Of a DNA stretch of 64,000 nt, positions 38,804 through 47,788 are shown piece after piece. A program made the position numbers and the translations under genes. The stretch lies in assembly GCA_022823165.1 (NCBI GenBank), contig JAJDXR010000081.1, forward strand, positions 1-64,000. Reading direction: 5' to 3'. The notes beneath the pieces are model-generated. The model worked only from the letters and a program-made list of their open reading frames with translations, made no database searches and was not told where the DNA came from. The stretch comes from Anaerolineae bacterium (lineage in GTDB: Bacteria > Chloroflexota > Anaerolineae > Aggregatilineales > Phototrophicaceae). Position 1 is the first letter of the stretch; each line of letters starts with the position of its first letter.

Positions 38804-39253
38804 ATGGCCAAGGGTATTCTGCTTTTGCACGGTCCCAATCTCAACTTGCTGGGTACACGGCAGCCGGAAGTCTACGGCAGCATGACCCTGGACGCCATCA
38901 ATGCGGCGGTAGAGCGGCATCTCGCGCCTTACGGCGTTGAGCTGCGGAGCGCGCAATCCAACCACGAAGGCGCCTTGATCGACCGGCTGCACGAAGCGCG
39001 CGGCTGGGCCGACGGCGTCGTCTTTAATCCCGGCGCCTACACGCATACCTCCGTCGCCCTGCGCGACGCCATTACTGCGATTGAGCTGCCGGTGATCGAA
39101 GTGCACCTGTCAAATATCCACGGGCGCGAAGCCTTTCGCCACAAGTCGCTATTGGCTGGCGTCTGTCTGGGCCAGGTGGCGGGTTTTGGCTGGCGCAGCT
39201 ACATCCTGGCTGCCGACGCGCTGCTGCGCCGTTGGGAATTGCTGAGCGATTAG
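38804..39253 (+). CDS. aroQ: 3-dehydroquinate dehydratase, type II
   Basis: Dehydrates 3-dehydroquinate to 3-dehydroshikimate. 149 residues, dodecameric type II family. [20 protein letters not shown] includes the catalytic Tyr in the flexible lid; [30 protein letters not shown] and [18 protein letters not shown] contain the catalytic His and substrate-binding residues. GAGGGG precedes the ATG. Last gene of the aro run; steps 2-7 of the pathway are all present, but DAHP synthase (step 1) is not. Confidence 0.96.
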   Translation: MAKGILLLHGPNLNLLGTRQPEVYGSMTLDAINAAVERHLAPYGVELRSAQSNHEGALIDRLHEARGWADGVVFNPGAYTHTSVALRDAITAIELPVIEVHLSNIHGREAFRHKSLLAGVCLGQVAGFGWRSYILAADALLRRWELLSD

Positions 39254-39364
39254 CTGGTCAGAATCCATGAAAACACAGGGCGGATTTTAGCTAACTCGCC
39301 GATATGCCTAAGAAGCGGACGCGCAGTATACTTTAGCAATTACAGTCGATAGCGCAGGCTTTTG

Positions 39365-40699
39365 ATGGTCTCAGCGGAAGACATCCTCAAAGATGTAAAA
39401 GAGCAGCAGGTGCAATTTGTGGCGCTGTGGTTCACGGATATCACCGGGCTGGTCAAGAGTGTGATGATCCCGGCGCTCGAACTGGAAAACGTCTTCGAAA
39501 ACGGCTCGCACTTCGACGGCTCCGCTATCGAGGGCTTCGCGCGCGTGGCCGAGAGCGATATGGTGCTGGCGCCGGATGAATCGAGTTACGCCATCCTGCC
39601 CTGGACAGCCAGCCAAGAGAAAACCGCCCGGCTGATTTGTTCTATTCACACCCAGGATGGCGAACCATTTATCGGCGATCCCCGCAGCCTGCTCGTCAAA
39701 GTGCTGGATCAAGCGCGCGCTATGAATCTGCGCTTCAAAACCGGCATGGAACTGGAGTATTTTCTCTTTCCGCTGGACGCGGCCGGGCTGCCCCTGGTTG
39801 CGGCGCGCAATGACATCGCCGGCTACTTCGATATCCCGGATGACCCCATCCGCTCCATGCGCCGCAGCATGCTGTCGGCTTTAGGCGCGCTGGGCATCAA
39901 AGTCGATTCGACCCATTCCGAGACCGGGCCGGGCCAGCACGAGATCGACTTCCAATATGACGACGCCTTGCGCTCTGCCGACAACATTCTGACGGCGCGC
40001 ATCGCGCTAAAGACGATCGCGCGCAAATTCGACTATTACTGCACCTTCATGCCCCGTCCGCATGCTGATTTGCCCGGATCAGGCATGCACACCCATCAGA
40101 GCATTCACGACCTCACAAGCGGCGAGAATCTTTTCGCGGACAGCGACAGCGAATACGGCCTGTCGCGGACGGCGGCTTATTTCCTGGCGGGCCAGCTGGA
40201 GCACGCCCGCGCCATGTGCGCTGTGCTGGCGCCCCTGGTCAATTCCTACAAACGCCTCGGCACCAGCTTTGAAGCGCCGGTCAACGTAACCTGGGCGCAC
40301 GTAAACCGCAGCGCGCTGATACGCGTGCCCAGCACGGCGCCAGGCAAGGAATACCACACGCGCCTGGAGCTGCGCTGCCCCGACCCGACCGCGAATCCCT
40401 ATCTGGCTATGGCGGTCATGCTGCTGGCCGGTCTCGATGGCATCCGGCACAAGATGGAATTGCCCGACCCGATGGAAGAGACGCTGCTGCAAAGTATGCC
40501 GGGCCGGCGGCGCCAGATCGCCGTTTTGCCGCAGTCGCTGGAGGAGGCCCTCGACGCTCTTAGCGAAGACGACGTCATTCTATCCGCCCTGGGTCCCTAC
40601 GTCAGCGACCGCTATATTGCCGCCAAACGCCAGGAATGCGACGAATACAGCCGCCAGGTAACCGACTGGGAAGTCCAGCGCTACCTCAATCGCTTTTGA
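39365..40699 (+). CDS. Glutamine synthetase, type I-like
   Basis: Class I glutamine synthetase fold, 444 residues: N-terminal beta-Grasp with LWFTDITGLVKSVMIP, DGSAIEGFARVAESDM, then the catalytic domain GMELEYFLF, ETGPGQHEIDFQYDDAL (metal Glu), FMPRPHADLPGSGMHTHQS (ammonium/ATP), SYKRLGTSFEAPVNVTWAHVNRSALIRVP, and LELRCPDPTANPYLAMAVMLLAG. The C-terminal region lacks the NLYDLP-type tyrosine that is adenylylated in E. coli GlnA, so it is either an I-alpha enzyme or a GS-like ligase for another amine. ATG 39365 was preferred over TTG 39362. A TATACT at 39327-39332 may be its -10. Convergent with aspartate kinase, overlapping by 14 bases. Confidence 0.88.
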   Translation: MVSAEDILKDVKEQQVQFVALWFTDITGLVKSVMIPALELENVFENGSHFDGSAIEGFARVAESDMVLAPDESSYAILPWTASQEKTARLICSIHTQDGEPFIGDPRSLLVKVLDQARAMNLRFKTGMELEYFLFPLDAAGLPLVAARNDIAGYFDIPDDPIRSMRRSMLSALGALGIKVDSTHSETGPGQHEIDFQYDDALRSADNILTARIALKTIARKFDYYCTFMPRPHADLPGSGMHTHQSIHDLTSGENLFADSDSEYGLSRTAAYFLAGQLEHARAMCAVLAPLVNSYKRLGTSFEAPVNVTWAHVNRSALIRVPSTAPGKEYHTRLELRCPDPTANPYLAMAVMLLAGLDGIRHKMELPDPMEETLLQSMPGRRRQIAVLPQSLEEALDALSEDDVILSALGPYVSDRYIAAKRQECDEYSRQVTDWEVQRYLNRF

Positions 40700-42095
40700 C
40701 AATCAACTCGTGGATGCGCCTCAGAGCGGCTCTAGCGTCGCTGGCTGGCACAGCCACCGTGAAACTGCAATTTGAGGCGCCCATCGCCAGCCCCAGGATT
40801 TCGATGTCCCCCAGGCGCTCGAGCGCTTGCGCTTGTAGACGCGGGGCGCGGTGAAGATCGCTTCCAATCGCCGTGACCAGCGCGACGGTCTCGATTGTCC
40901 AGGGCATCTTTTCCGGATACTCCGCCATTTTGGCGATCATCGCCCGCTGCAGGCGATCGACGCCGTCAATGCCGATGCTGGTAGGGATTACCAGACAAAT
41001 GAAGCTGCTGGTCGCCGATTGCGACGCGATCATGACTTCGCTGCGCATGCCTAGCGTCTTGAACAGGGTATTGCCAACCAGCCGCGTCACACCGGCCAGC
41101 GAGCCACTGGCGGGACGCCGCAGCGACAAGCCGTGAATGGAGGTGACCGCCTTCAGGGACGGCGCGTCGTCTCCCTTGCCGGTAAGCACCAGCGTGCCCG
41201 TCTGCTCTGGCGCTGCGATATTCTTGATCCGAATCGGCGCCTGGCGCTCGGCCAGCGGCGCGATCATGCGCGAATGGAGCAGGCGCGCGCCAAAGTACGC
41301 CAGGTCGGCCGCTTCGGCATAACTCAAACGCGGGATGACTCTCGCGTTGGGCAGCTCGTGTGGGTCGGCCGACATCATGCCGTCGACGCCCGTCCAAATC
41401 CAAAGCTCGTCCGCGCCCAGCAAGGCGCAGAGCACGGATGACGTGTAGTCGGTGCCGCCGCGTCCCAGCGTGGTCGTTTCGCCGGCGATGGTCGCCCCGA
41501 TAAAGCCGGTTACGACCGGGATCATGTCGCTGCTTAACATGGGCAGCAAGGTCTCGCCGACGCGCTTTCGCGTCAGCGCCAGATCCGGTTGAGCGTTGCC
41601 GTAGACATCGTCGGTGACCAGCAGGTCGGCGCCGTCCACCGCCGCGCAGCGAATCCCCTGTTGCCGCAGCAGCGCCTCAACGATGCGCGCGGACATACGC
41701 TCGCCGGCGGCCACCACCGCATCGCTGTAAGCCGGCGACAGCTCTTCGTTGAGATTGATGGCGATCGAACGGCAGTGGTCCAGAACATCCGACAGCAAGC
41801 GGTCGATCTCGGCTCGCAGCGTATGGCGGTCCGGGCGCTCCAGCGGCAGTTGATCGATGATCGCCAGGTGCCGGCTGCGGAGATTGGCCGCGATTCGGCG
41901 ATAACCGCGCTGATTGGCGATGCGCGCCAGTTGCGCCGCTTCAAAGAGCATGTCGGTAACGCCGTCAAGCGCTGATACGACAACCAGCATCTGATCCCAA
42001 TTGCCGGTTTCATTGGCGACCGTGCCCAAAACCTGGCTGAGCGCCGCCGCCGTGCCCAAGGATGAACCGCCGAATTTCATGACCAGCATAGACAT
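40686..42095 (-). CDS. lysC: Aspartate kinase
   Basis: Phosphorylates aspartate, the first step to lysine, threonine and methionine. 469 residues. LVMKFGGSSLG (kinase phosphate site), VVSALDGVTDML, GERMSARIVEALL, VVTGFIGATIAGETTTLGRGGTDYTSS, WTGVDGMMSADP, and YFGARLLHSRMIAPLAE. The C-terminal third (about 315-469) carries two ACT-like units, the second including MGASNCSFTVAVP, as expected for allosteric control by lysine or threonine. Not fused to homoserine dehydrogenase. ATG 42095 was chosen with a weak GGAAAAG upstream; ATG 42089 is equally possible. Confidence 0.92.
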   Translation of the reverse strand: MSMLVMKFGGSSLGTAAALSQVLGTVANETGNWDQMLVVVSALDGVTDMLFEAAQLARIANQRGYRRIAANLRSRHLAIIDQLPLERPDRHTLRAEIDRLLSDVLDHCRSIAINLNEELSPAYSDAVVAAGERMSARIVEALLRQQGIRCAAVDGADLLVTDDVYGNAQPDLALTRKRVGETLLPMLSSDMIPVVTGFIGATIAGETTTLGRGGTDYTSSVLCALLGADELWIWTGVDGMMSADPHELPNARVIPRLSYAEAADLAYFGARLLHSRMIAPLAERQAPIRIKNIAAPEQTGTLVLTGKGDDAPSLKAVTSIHGLSLRRPASGSLAGVTRLVGNTLFKTLGMRSEVMIASQSATSSFICLVIPTSIGIDGVDRLQRAMIAKMAEYPEKMPWTIETVALVTAIGSDLHRAPRLQAQALERLGDIEILGLAMGASNCSFTVAVPASDARAALRRIHELIVKSD

Positions 42096-42233
42096 AGCGG
42101 CTTTTCCGAGCCTCCAAAGCGACAAGCAGCCGGACGACCGGCGCCGTCATATAACCGCGCGCCTCACACAGCCATTCTAGCAACATCAGCGCCAATCACA
42201 CAAATGAGCCGTTGGATTCGCAATCTGTTCGTA

Positions 42234-42262
42234 TTGCGGATGCCCCCATTTTCGAGTAGAGT
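42234..42262 (+). promoter_or_regulatory. Promoter of the ricT-purA operon
   Basis: TTGCGG (42234-42239), a 17-base spacer and TAGAGT (42257-42262), about 97 bases before the ricT-like ATG. The region 42096-42358 otherwise shows no gene. Confidence 0.45.
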
Positions 42263-42358
42263 GATAGGCGTTCAAACCTGCCAAGTATCGACCCTGGCCT
42301 GAATGCGGAGGCTGTGAACTCCCGGCTGAGCCGATAACCCTGCAAAGGCGCAACTATC

Positions 42359-43489
42359 ATGGCAATTCCAGCAATAGAGAACAGTGAGCTGGTAGCGGGC
42401 GTACGATTTCAAAAGATTGGCAAGCTCTACCATTTTGATTACAGCGGCTACCCCGATCTGAAGCAGGGCGATTATGTTATCGTCGATACCCGCCGCGGCC
42501 GACAGATGGGCCAGGTCATGGGTTTCACCGAGCCCGACGCCCACCGTGACCGGCGGCGCATTCTGCGGCCCGCCACCCCGCGTGACTTGGTCTTGCGGCA
42601 GCATTGGGAATCTCAGCAAGACGAAGCGCTCGAGGTTTGCCGTGAAGCGGCGGACAGCCTGCGCCGCCTGTCGGAGGTCAAGTTTGTCGCGGCTCAATAC
42701 AATTACGACGGCAGCGCCATCACCTTTCTTTTCAGCGCCGAGCAGAAAATCGACACTGCTGTTCTGCAGAAACGGCTGCAGCGCAAATTTGCGGCGCGCG
42801 TCGACATGCGCCAGATCGGTCCCCGCGATGTCGCCAAGCTGCTGGGCGGCTTCGGCGCTTGCGGCATCACCCGCTGCTGCAGCACCTTCCTGACGGACTT
42901 TAGCCCCATCTCGATCAAGATGGCCAAGGCGCAGGGCATCTCGCTGAACCCTTCAGAAATCACCGGCATGTGCGGACGCCTGCGCTGCTGCCTGGTATTT
43001 GAATATGAACAGTACGTTGAAGCGCGCAAGCAATTGCCGCGCCGCAACAAGCGTGTTGGCACGCCGCATGGCGAAGGCCGTGTCCTGGATCAATTGCCAC
43101 TAAAAGATGCCGTCCTGGTTGATGTGGACGACGCCGGCCGCAAAGTCGTCGAGCGTGAAGATATCATCCCGCTGGAAGAATTCCGCAAATTGGCGGAAAA
43201 GGCGGGCGCCCCTTGTGAAAAACACGGTGACGGCAGCTGTGAATGCGGCTTGCCGCCGGGTCAGCGCCAAGCCGACCGCGTGAACACCGAGCAAGCCACG
43301 CCCGGCGAAACAAAGGAGTCCCCGCCGGCAGCCGAAAAGGCTGGCTCCCGCCGAGGCGGGTCCCGCAGGTCCCGCGGCAAGCCCAAAGAGGGGCAGGAAC
43401 ACTCGAGCCGCCGCCGGCGTGGAAGACGGCGCGGCGGGCGGCGCGCTGGCCGCAAGACCGATTCAGGCGCTGACCAAACCAAGTCATGA
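42359..43489 (+). CDS. PSP1-domain protein, RicT/YaaT-like, with Arg-rich tail
   Basis: 376 residues. The N-terminal 275 match the RicT/YaaT family: GVRFQKIGKLYHFDYSG, VIVDTRRGRQMGQVMGF, then the cysteine-rich core GGFGACGITRCCSTFL and EITGMCGRLRCCLVFE, which in Bacillus forms part of an Fe-S-bearing RicA/F/T complex that directs RNase Y. An SH3-like segment (KRVGTPHGEGRVLDQLP) follows. Unusual is a tail of about 90 residues with CEKHGDGSCECG and then a very basic stretch, RRRRGRRRGGRRAGRK, likely to bind nucleic acid. Operon leader; the stop overlaps the PIG-L gene (ATGA). Confidence 0.85.
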   Translation: MAIPAIENSELVAGVRFQKIGKLYHFDYSGYPDLKQGDYVIVDTRRGRQMGQVMGFTEPDAHRDRRRILRPATPRDLVLRQHWESQQDEALEVCREAADSLRRLSEVKFVAAQYNYDGSAITFLFSAEQKIDTAVLQKRLQRKFAARVDMRQIGPRDVAKLLGGFGACGITRCCSTFLTDFSPISIKMAKAQGISLNPSEITGMCGRLRCCLVFEYEQYVEARKQLPRRNKRVGTPHGEGRVLDQLPLKDAVLVDVDDAGRKVVEREDIIPLEEFRKLAEKAGAPCEKHGDGSCECGLPPGQRQADRVNTEQATPGETKESPPAAEKAGSRRGGSRRSRGKPKEGQEHSSRRRRGRRRGGRRAGRKTDSGADQTKS

Positions 43490-44205
43490 CTGCCAACAAG
43501 GGACAAATTGGCCCCGTGCTGGGTGTCTTCGCCCACCCGGACGACCCGGAATTCTTCGCCGGCGGCGCCTTCGCCAAATGGGCTCAAGATGGCGCTGATA
43601 TCACCTTTGTGATCGCCACCAGCGGCGACAAAGGCAGCGCCGACCCGGAAATGACCGCCGAGCGTCTGGCCGAGATGCGAGAACAAGAAGAGCGGGAAGC
43701 GGCCGCCGCGCTGGGCGTGAAAGACGTCATCTTCCTGCGTTACAAAGACGGCGAGCTATTCCCCACTTTGGAGCTGCGTCGGGATATCACCCGGCTGATT
43801 CGCATGAAGAAGCCCGAAATCGTGGTCACGCTGGACCCCACCGTCTTTTGGCGCGGCTCGCGCGGCATCAACCATCCTGACCATCGCGCCATTGGCGCCG
43901 CCACGCTGGAAGCGGTATTCCCAACCGCCCGCGATCGCTTGAATTTCATCGAGCAGGAACGCGACGAAGGCTTGGAAACGCACAAGGTGAGCACCGTCTA
44001 TATCGCCGGCGCCGCCGAACCAAACCTGACGGTTGATGTGACGGACGTCATTGAACGACAGATTGAGTCGCTGCGGGCGCACAAGAGCCAAATCTCGGAT
44101 ATGGACAAGATGGCGGAGAGAATCCGCGAGCGATCGCTGGATCCAAATGCGCCCCCGGAATACCCGCGGCGTATCGAAAAATTTCGTGTCATAAGTATGG
44201 GATAG
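43486..44205 (+). CDS. PIG-L/LmbE-family deacetylase
   Basis: A zinc-dependent N-deacetylase fold, 239 residues: VFAHPDDPEFFAGG (Zn ligands His, Asp), SGDKGSADPEMT, REQEEREAAAALGV, FLRYKDGEL, and NHPDHRAIGAATLEAV with the second metal His. Relatives deacetylate GlcNAc-Ins, bacillithiol precursors or GlcNAc-PI, but the substrate here is unknown. Coupled to the ricT-like gene by a 4-base overlap and followed after 6 bases by the M20 gene. Confidence 0.9.
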   Translation: MTANKGQIGPVLGVFAHPDDPEFFAGGAFAKWAQDGADITFVIATSGDKGSADPEMTAERLAEMREQEEREAAAALGVKDVIFLRYKDGELFPTLELRRDITRLIRMKKPEIVVTLDPTVFWRGSRGINHPDHRAIGAATLEAVFPTARDRLNFIEQERDEGLETHKVSTVYIAGAAEPNLTVDVTDVIERQIESLRAHKSQISDMDKMAERIRERSLDPNAPPEYPRRIEKFRVISMG

Positions 44206-44211
44206 GGCAAG

Positions 44212-45393
44212 ATGACAATAGACTTCCTGGCCGACGCGGAAGAACTGCGCGACGAATTAATAGAGCGGCGGCGTGATTTTCACCGGTATCCCGAATTGGC
44301 TTTCCAGGAACATCGCACCGCCGGCATAGTCGCTGATGAACTGAACCAGCTGGGTCTGGAGGTGCAAACAGGCGTCGGCCAAACCGGCGTCGTCGGCATT
44401 TTGGAAGGCGCGTCCGACGGGCCGACCGTACTTTACCGCGCCGACATGGACGCCTTGCCCATACAAGAAGAAAACAGCGCCGAATACGTTTCGCAAGCGG
44501 CCGGGAAAATGCACGCCTGCGGCCACGACGGCCACACCGCTATCGCCCTGGGCATCGCCAAAGTCTTGTCCAAACGCCGCGACAATCTGGGCGGGCGGGT
44601 CAAGTTCGTCTTCCAGCCGGCTGAGGAAGTCGGCGGCGGCGCCAGCTCCATGATCGCCGATGGCGTCCTAGAAAGTCCCGCGCCCGACTATACCCTGGGC
44701 ATTCACCTGTGGAATGACCTTGAAGTTGGAGCGATCAGCGTCGTCTCAGGCCCAACCATGTCAGGCGCCGGCGTGTTTGAGATCACGGTCACCGGCAAGG
44801 GCGGGCACGGGGCTATGCCGCACCAAACCGCCGATCCGATCGTTTGCAGCGCGCAGCTGATCCTGGCTTTGCAGACCATCGTCAGCCGCAATGTGGACCC
44901 GCTCGATCTGGTCGTGATAACGGTCGGTACTCTGGAAGCCGGCAGCGCCCGCAATATCATCCCGCAGACGGTAAAGCTCACCGGCTCCTTCCGCCTGTTT
45001 CGTGAAGAAACGCGTGAACTGGTCAAGGCCCGCATCCAGGCGGTGGCCGATGGCGTGGCCGGCGCTATGGGCTGCCGCGCCGACGTCGATTTCGGCTTGG
45101 GAATCGGCGCTGTTGTCAATGACGCCGCGGTCGCGGAACGCGCGCGCGCTGTCTTTGCCCGGTACGATCAAGCCGTTTCAGTAGTGGACAAACCCTGGAT
45201 GGCTTCGGAAGATGTTGGCCTGCTGATGCAGCGCAACCCCAGCGCCTATCTGCTGGTCGGATCCGCCAACTGCGAGCGCGGCCTCGATTTTCCCCATCAT
45301 CATCCGCAATTTGATATTGATGAAGATGTGCTGCCGCTCAGCGTCGGCCTGATGTCCGCCCTGATTGCCGACTACCTGGGAGCCAAGGCCTGA
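44212..45393 (+). CDS. M20-family amidohydrolase (HipO/AbgA/IAA-hydrolase type)
   Basis: A metal-dependent amidohydrolase that releases an amino acid from an N-acyl conjugate. 393 residues. ERRRDFHRYPELAFQEHRTA, YRADMDALPIQE, KMHACGHDGHTAIALG (metal Cys/His), FQPAEEVGGGASSMIADG (catalytic Glu-Glu), GIHLWNDLEVG, then the dimerisation domain with GKGGHGAMPHQTADPI, GSFRLF, and a final FPHHHPQFDIDED. The conserved Cys-Gly-His core places it in the HipO-like subgroup. It abuts the next gene with no gap. Confidence 0.93.
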   Translation: MTIDFLADAEELRDELIERRRDFHRYPELAFQEHRTAGIVADELNQLGLEVQTGVGQTGVVGILEGASDGPTVLYRADMDALPIQEENSAEYVSQAAGKMHACGHDGHTAIALGIAKVLSKRRDNLGGRVKFVFQPAEEVGGGASSMIADGVLESPAPDYTLGIHLWNDLEVGAISVVSGPTMSGAGVFEITVTGKGGHGAMPHQTADPIVCSAQLILALQTIVSRNVDPLDLVVITVGTLEAGSARNIIPQTVKLTGSFRLFREETRELVKARIQAVADGVAGAMGCRADVDFGLGIGAVVNDAAVAERARAVFARYDQAVSVVDKPWMASEDVGLLMQRNPSAYLLVGSANCERGLDFPHHHPQFDIDEDVLPLSVGLMSALIADYLGAKA

Positions 45394-46065
45394 ATGTCTG
45401 ACAGCTCTCCGCTCAAGTGGCTGCCGTCCCGAGGTTGGATCGTCCTTTCCGGACCCGCCGATCCCTTGAGCGAAATCCGCGCCCAAGCCCTCAGCCGTCA
45501 CAACGCCGGTGGCGCTATCGCCTATATCTCACTGGCGGAGGATCTGGGCGATGACTTGATGGACGATATGGCGGAATTGGGCGCTGCCAGCGGTTATCTG
45601 GTCGACCTGGAAGCGCATGATAACAACGAAATCTACGAGCGTCTGAGCGCGGCGGCAATGATCGTTGTCGACGCCGCCGACCAGGGCGACCGTCTTCTGA
45701 AGCTGCTGCGGCGCACGGCCATTCATGCCCTCAAGGAAGCGCTGAATCGCGGCGGTCTGCTATTCTTTGAAGGGGCGGCCGCGGCGCTTGTTGGCGAGTT
45801 CATCTTGGCCGCCGACAATCGCATTGCGTCGGGATTGAGTCTAGTGCGGAATGCGCTGGTGGCGACCGAGGTCAGCAGCATCGCCGGCGACGCGGCGCTG
45901 CGGACGGCGCGCAATGAGCTGCCGGACGCGATATTCGTCGGCTTGGCCTCCGGCTCGGCGCTGGCGCTGGGTCCTGACGGGCAGATAGAAACCTGGGGCG
46001 AGCGACAGGTGGCCATCAGCCTGGCTGACCCGGCCCGATTGGGCGAGACTACAATCATCGAGTGA
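45394..46065 (+). CDS. Uncharacterised protein, possible degenerate S51/amidotransferase-like fold
   Basis: 223 residues, soluble, no signal peptide. An alternating alpha/beta pattern (WIVLSGP, IAYISLAEDLGDD, MIVVDAADQGDRLLKLL, then HALKEALNRGGLLFFEGAAAALVGEFIL) resembles cyanophycinase/peptidase E, where a G-x-S-A-G nucleophile elbow would sit at FFEGAAAA. The serine is missing, so if the relationship is real it is probably not a protease. A fair alternative is an unrelated Rossmann-like fold. The ATG directly follows the TGA of the M20 gene, and purA follows after 24 bases. Confidence 0.4.
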   Translation: MSDSSPLKWLPSRGWIVLSGPADPLSEIRAQALSRHNAGGAIAYISLAEDLGDDLMDDMAELGAASGYLVDLEAHDNNEIYERLSAAAMIVVDAADQGDRLLKLLRRTAIHALKEALNRGGLLFFEGAAAALVGEFILAADNRIASGLSLVRNALVATEVSSIAGDAALRTARNELPDAIFVGLASGSALALGPDGQIETWGERQVAISLADPARLGETTIIE

Positions 46066-46089
46066 GTTCAACAGAAACCGAGTGCAGCT

Positions 46090-47388
46090 ATGCCAATAAC
46101 GATTCTGATCGGCGCGCAGTGGGGCGATGAAGGCAAGGGCCGCGTGGTGGATTGGCTGGCTGGTTCAGCCGATATCGTCGCGCGTTACGCCGGCGGCGAC
46201 AATGCCGGCCACACCGTGGCGCTCAATGGCAAGGTCTACAAATTGCACCTGGTTCCCTCTGGCATCTTGCACAGCCGGGTCGTGTCCATCATGGGCAATG
46301 GCATGGTGATAAACCCTGTCAATCTGGTGCGGGAAATGCAAGCCCTGCGCGAGTTGGGCGTGGATATCAGGCCTGAACGTCTGGTGATTAGCTCTAGGGC
46401 GCACATCATCACACCGGCGCATATCGCCCTCGACTCCGCCAAAGAAGAGGCGCTGGGAGAGGCCAAGATCGGCACCACTCTGCGCGGCATCGGTCCCGCC
46501 TACCTCGACAAAACCGGCCGCGCCGGCATCCGAACCGGCGACATGCTGCTTGATGTTGAAGAATTCACAGAACGGCTGGTCAAGGCCATCGAATCCACCA
46601 ATGAAGTCTTGCGGCAGCAGGGTCGCCAAAGCCTGGATCCGCAGTCGGCAGCGCAGAGCTATCTCGATGCCGCCGCCGTCCTCAGGCCTTATATCAGGGA
46701 TACTTCGGTCTATTTGCATCAGGCGCTGCGCTCCGGCAAGCAGGTCGTTTGCGAAGGCGCGCAAGGCACGCTGCTCGACATTGATCACGGCAGCTACCCC
46801 TTCGTCACCAGCTCGTCGCCGACAGCCGGCGGCGCGCTCACGGGCTTGGGCGTAGGACCGCTGTTCGTCGAGAAAGTGCTGGGCGTGGCCAAAGCCTTCA
46901 GCACGCGCGTCGGCGGCGGACCCATGCCCACTGAACTCGAGGGCGAAGTCGCGCGGCGCCTGCGCGGCAGCGGCGCCAACTTCTGGGACGAATTCGGCAC
47001 CACAACCGGGCGTCCGCGCCGCTGCGGCTGGCTGGACGTGGTTATGCTGCGCTACGCCGTCAGTGTCAATGGCTTCAGCGAAATGATGCTGACCAAACTG
47101 GATATTCTATCCGGACTCGACGAACTCAAGCTGGCGGTCGCCTACGAAATAGACGGAAAGCGCTATGAGTATCCGCCCGTGACCAATGAGTTGCTGCTGC
47201 GCGCGCAGCCGATCTACGAATCCCTGCCTGGCTGGCGGGAAGATATCGGCGGCTGCCGCGAATTTGATCAACTGCCGCTGGCGGCTCAGCGATACGTCGA
47301 GCGCGTGGCGGCTCTCTGCGAAGTGCCCATCAATAGCGCCAGCGTCGGTCCCGAGCGCGACCAGCTGGTCCTGAAATCGGCGAGCTAG
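46090..47388 (+). CDS. purA: Adenylosuccinate synthetase
   Basis: GTP-dependent ligation of IMP and aspartate, the first committed step to AMP. 432 residues. GAQWGDEGKGRVVDWL (GTP P-loop-like with catalytic Asp), YAGGDNAGHTVALNGKVYKLHLVPSG-type region (catalytic His), GTTLRGIGPAYLDKTGRAGIR, CEGAQGTLLDIDHGSYPFVTSS, TRVGGGPMPTE, TTGRPRRCGWLDVVMLRYA, and a C-terminal TKLDILSGLDELKLAVAYEIDGK. No strong ribosome site ahead of the ATG, suggesting coupled expression with the operon. Confidence 0.97.
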   Translation: MPITILIGAQWGDEGKGRVVDWLAGSADIVARYAGGDNAGHTVALNGKVYKLHLVPSGILHSRVVSIMGNGMVINPVNLVREMQALRELGVDIRPERLVISSRAHIITPAHIALDSAKEEALGEAKIGTTLRGIGPAYLDKTGRAGIRTGDMLLDVEEFTERLVKAIESTNEVLRQQGRQSLDPQSAAQSYLDAAAVLRPYIRDTSVYLHQALRSGKQVVCEGAQGTLLDIDHGSYPFVTSSSPTAGGALTGLGVGPLFVEKVLGVAKAFSTRVGGGPMPTELEGEVARRLRGSGANFWDEFGTTTGRPRRCGWLDVVMLRYAVSVNGFSEMMLTKLDILSGLDELKLAVAYEIDGKRYEYPPVTNELLLRAQPIYESLPGWREDIGGCREFDQLPLAAQRYVERVAALCEVPINSASVGPERDQLVLKSAS

Positions 47389-47410
47389 ATATAGCGAGCG
47401 CGCCGCGATC

Positions 47411-47439
47411 TTGCATCGCCCGGCAATGAACTGTAGAAT
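47411..47439 (+). promoter_or_regulatory. Promoter of the small membrane protein/cytochrome pair
   Basis: TTGCAT (47411-47416), an exact 17-base spacer and TAGAAT (47434-47439), about 33 bases ahead of the next start codon. Confidence 0.55.
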
Positions 47440-47472
47440 TGTGACGATAGTCTAGGCGGGAGGAAAATCTGG

Positions 47473-47754
47473 ATGAAAGCGCTTGGGGCAATAATTGTTA
47501 TATTGGTTGTCTTGCTGGCCGGCGGCGCGATTACGTCCAATTTGCTTTCGTCGGATTTGGCCATCCAGCAGACTACCGACCCCAGCGGCGATTTCTTGAC
47601 CGCGACCCCCGACCAGGCAGTCGCCTTCATCCTGGTCACCGGCTTCATCCTATTTAACGTGCTTGGCGCCGGCTTGACCCTCATGATCGTCTTCTGGCTG
47701 CTGAATCGCCAGGTGACGGCGGTCCGCCAGAGCTCGAGCCCCGGGGCGGCCTGA
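47473..47754 (+). CDS. Small two-helix membrane protein
   Basis: 93 residues. A hydrophobic N-terminal helix (about 4-24), a polar loop of about 28 residues with DPSGDFLTATPDQ, and a second helix (about 49-76), then a short polar tail. GGGAGG lies ahead of ATG 47473. No family recognised. It precedes a membrane-anchored cytochrome c by 34 bases on the same strand, so it may be an accessory subunit of an electron-transfer complex, but that is only positional. Confidence 0.65.
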   Translation: MKALGAIIVILVVLLAGGAITSNLLSSDLAIQQTTDPSGDFLTATPDQAVAFILVTGFILFNVLGAGLTLMIVFWLLNRQVTAVRQSSSPGAA

Positions 47755-47788
47755 TCAACCGCCTGCGCAACTGCATCTCGACGTTTCG

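Noticed and set aside
42285..42335. Similarity of TATCGACCCTGG-CTG-AT-CG-AG to part of the trp T-box leader (about 22030-22055)
   Set aside because: About 17 of 20 bases agree, but there is no T-box consensus, specifier stem or terminator here; probably chance or a minor repeat.
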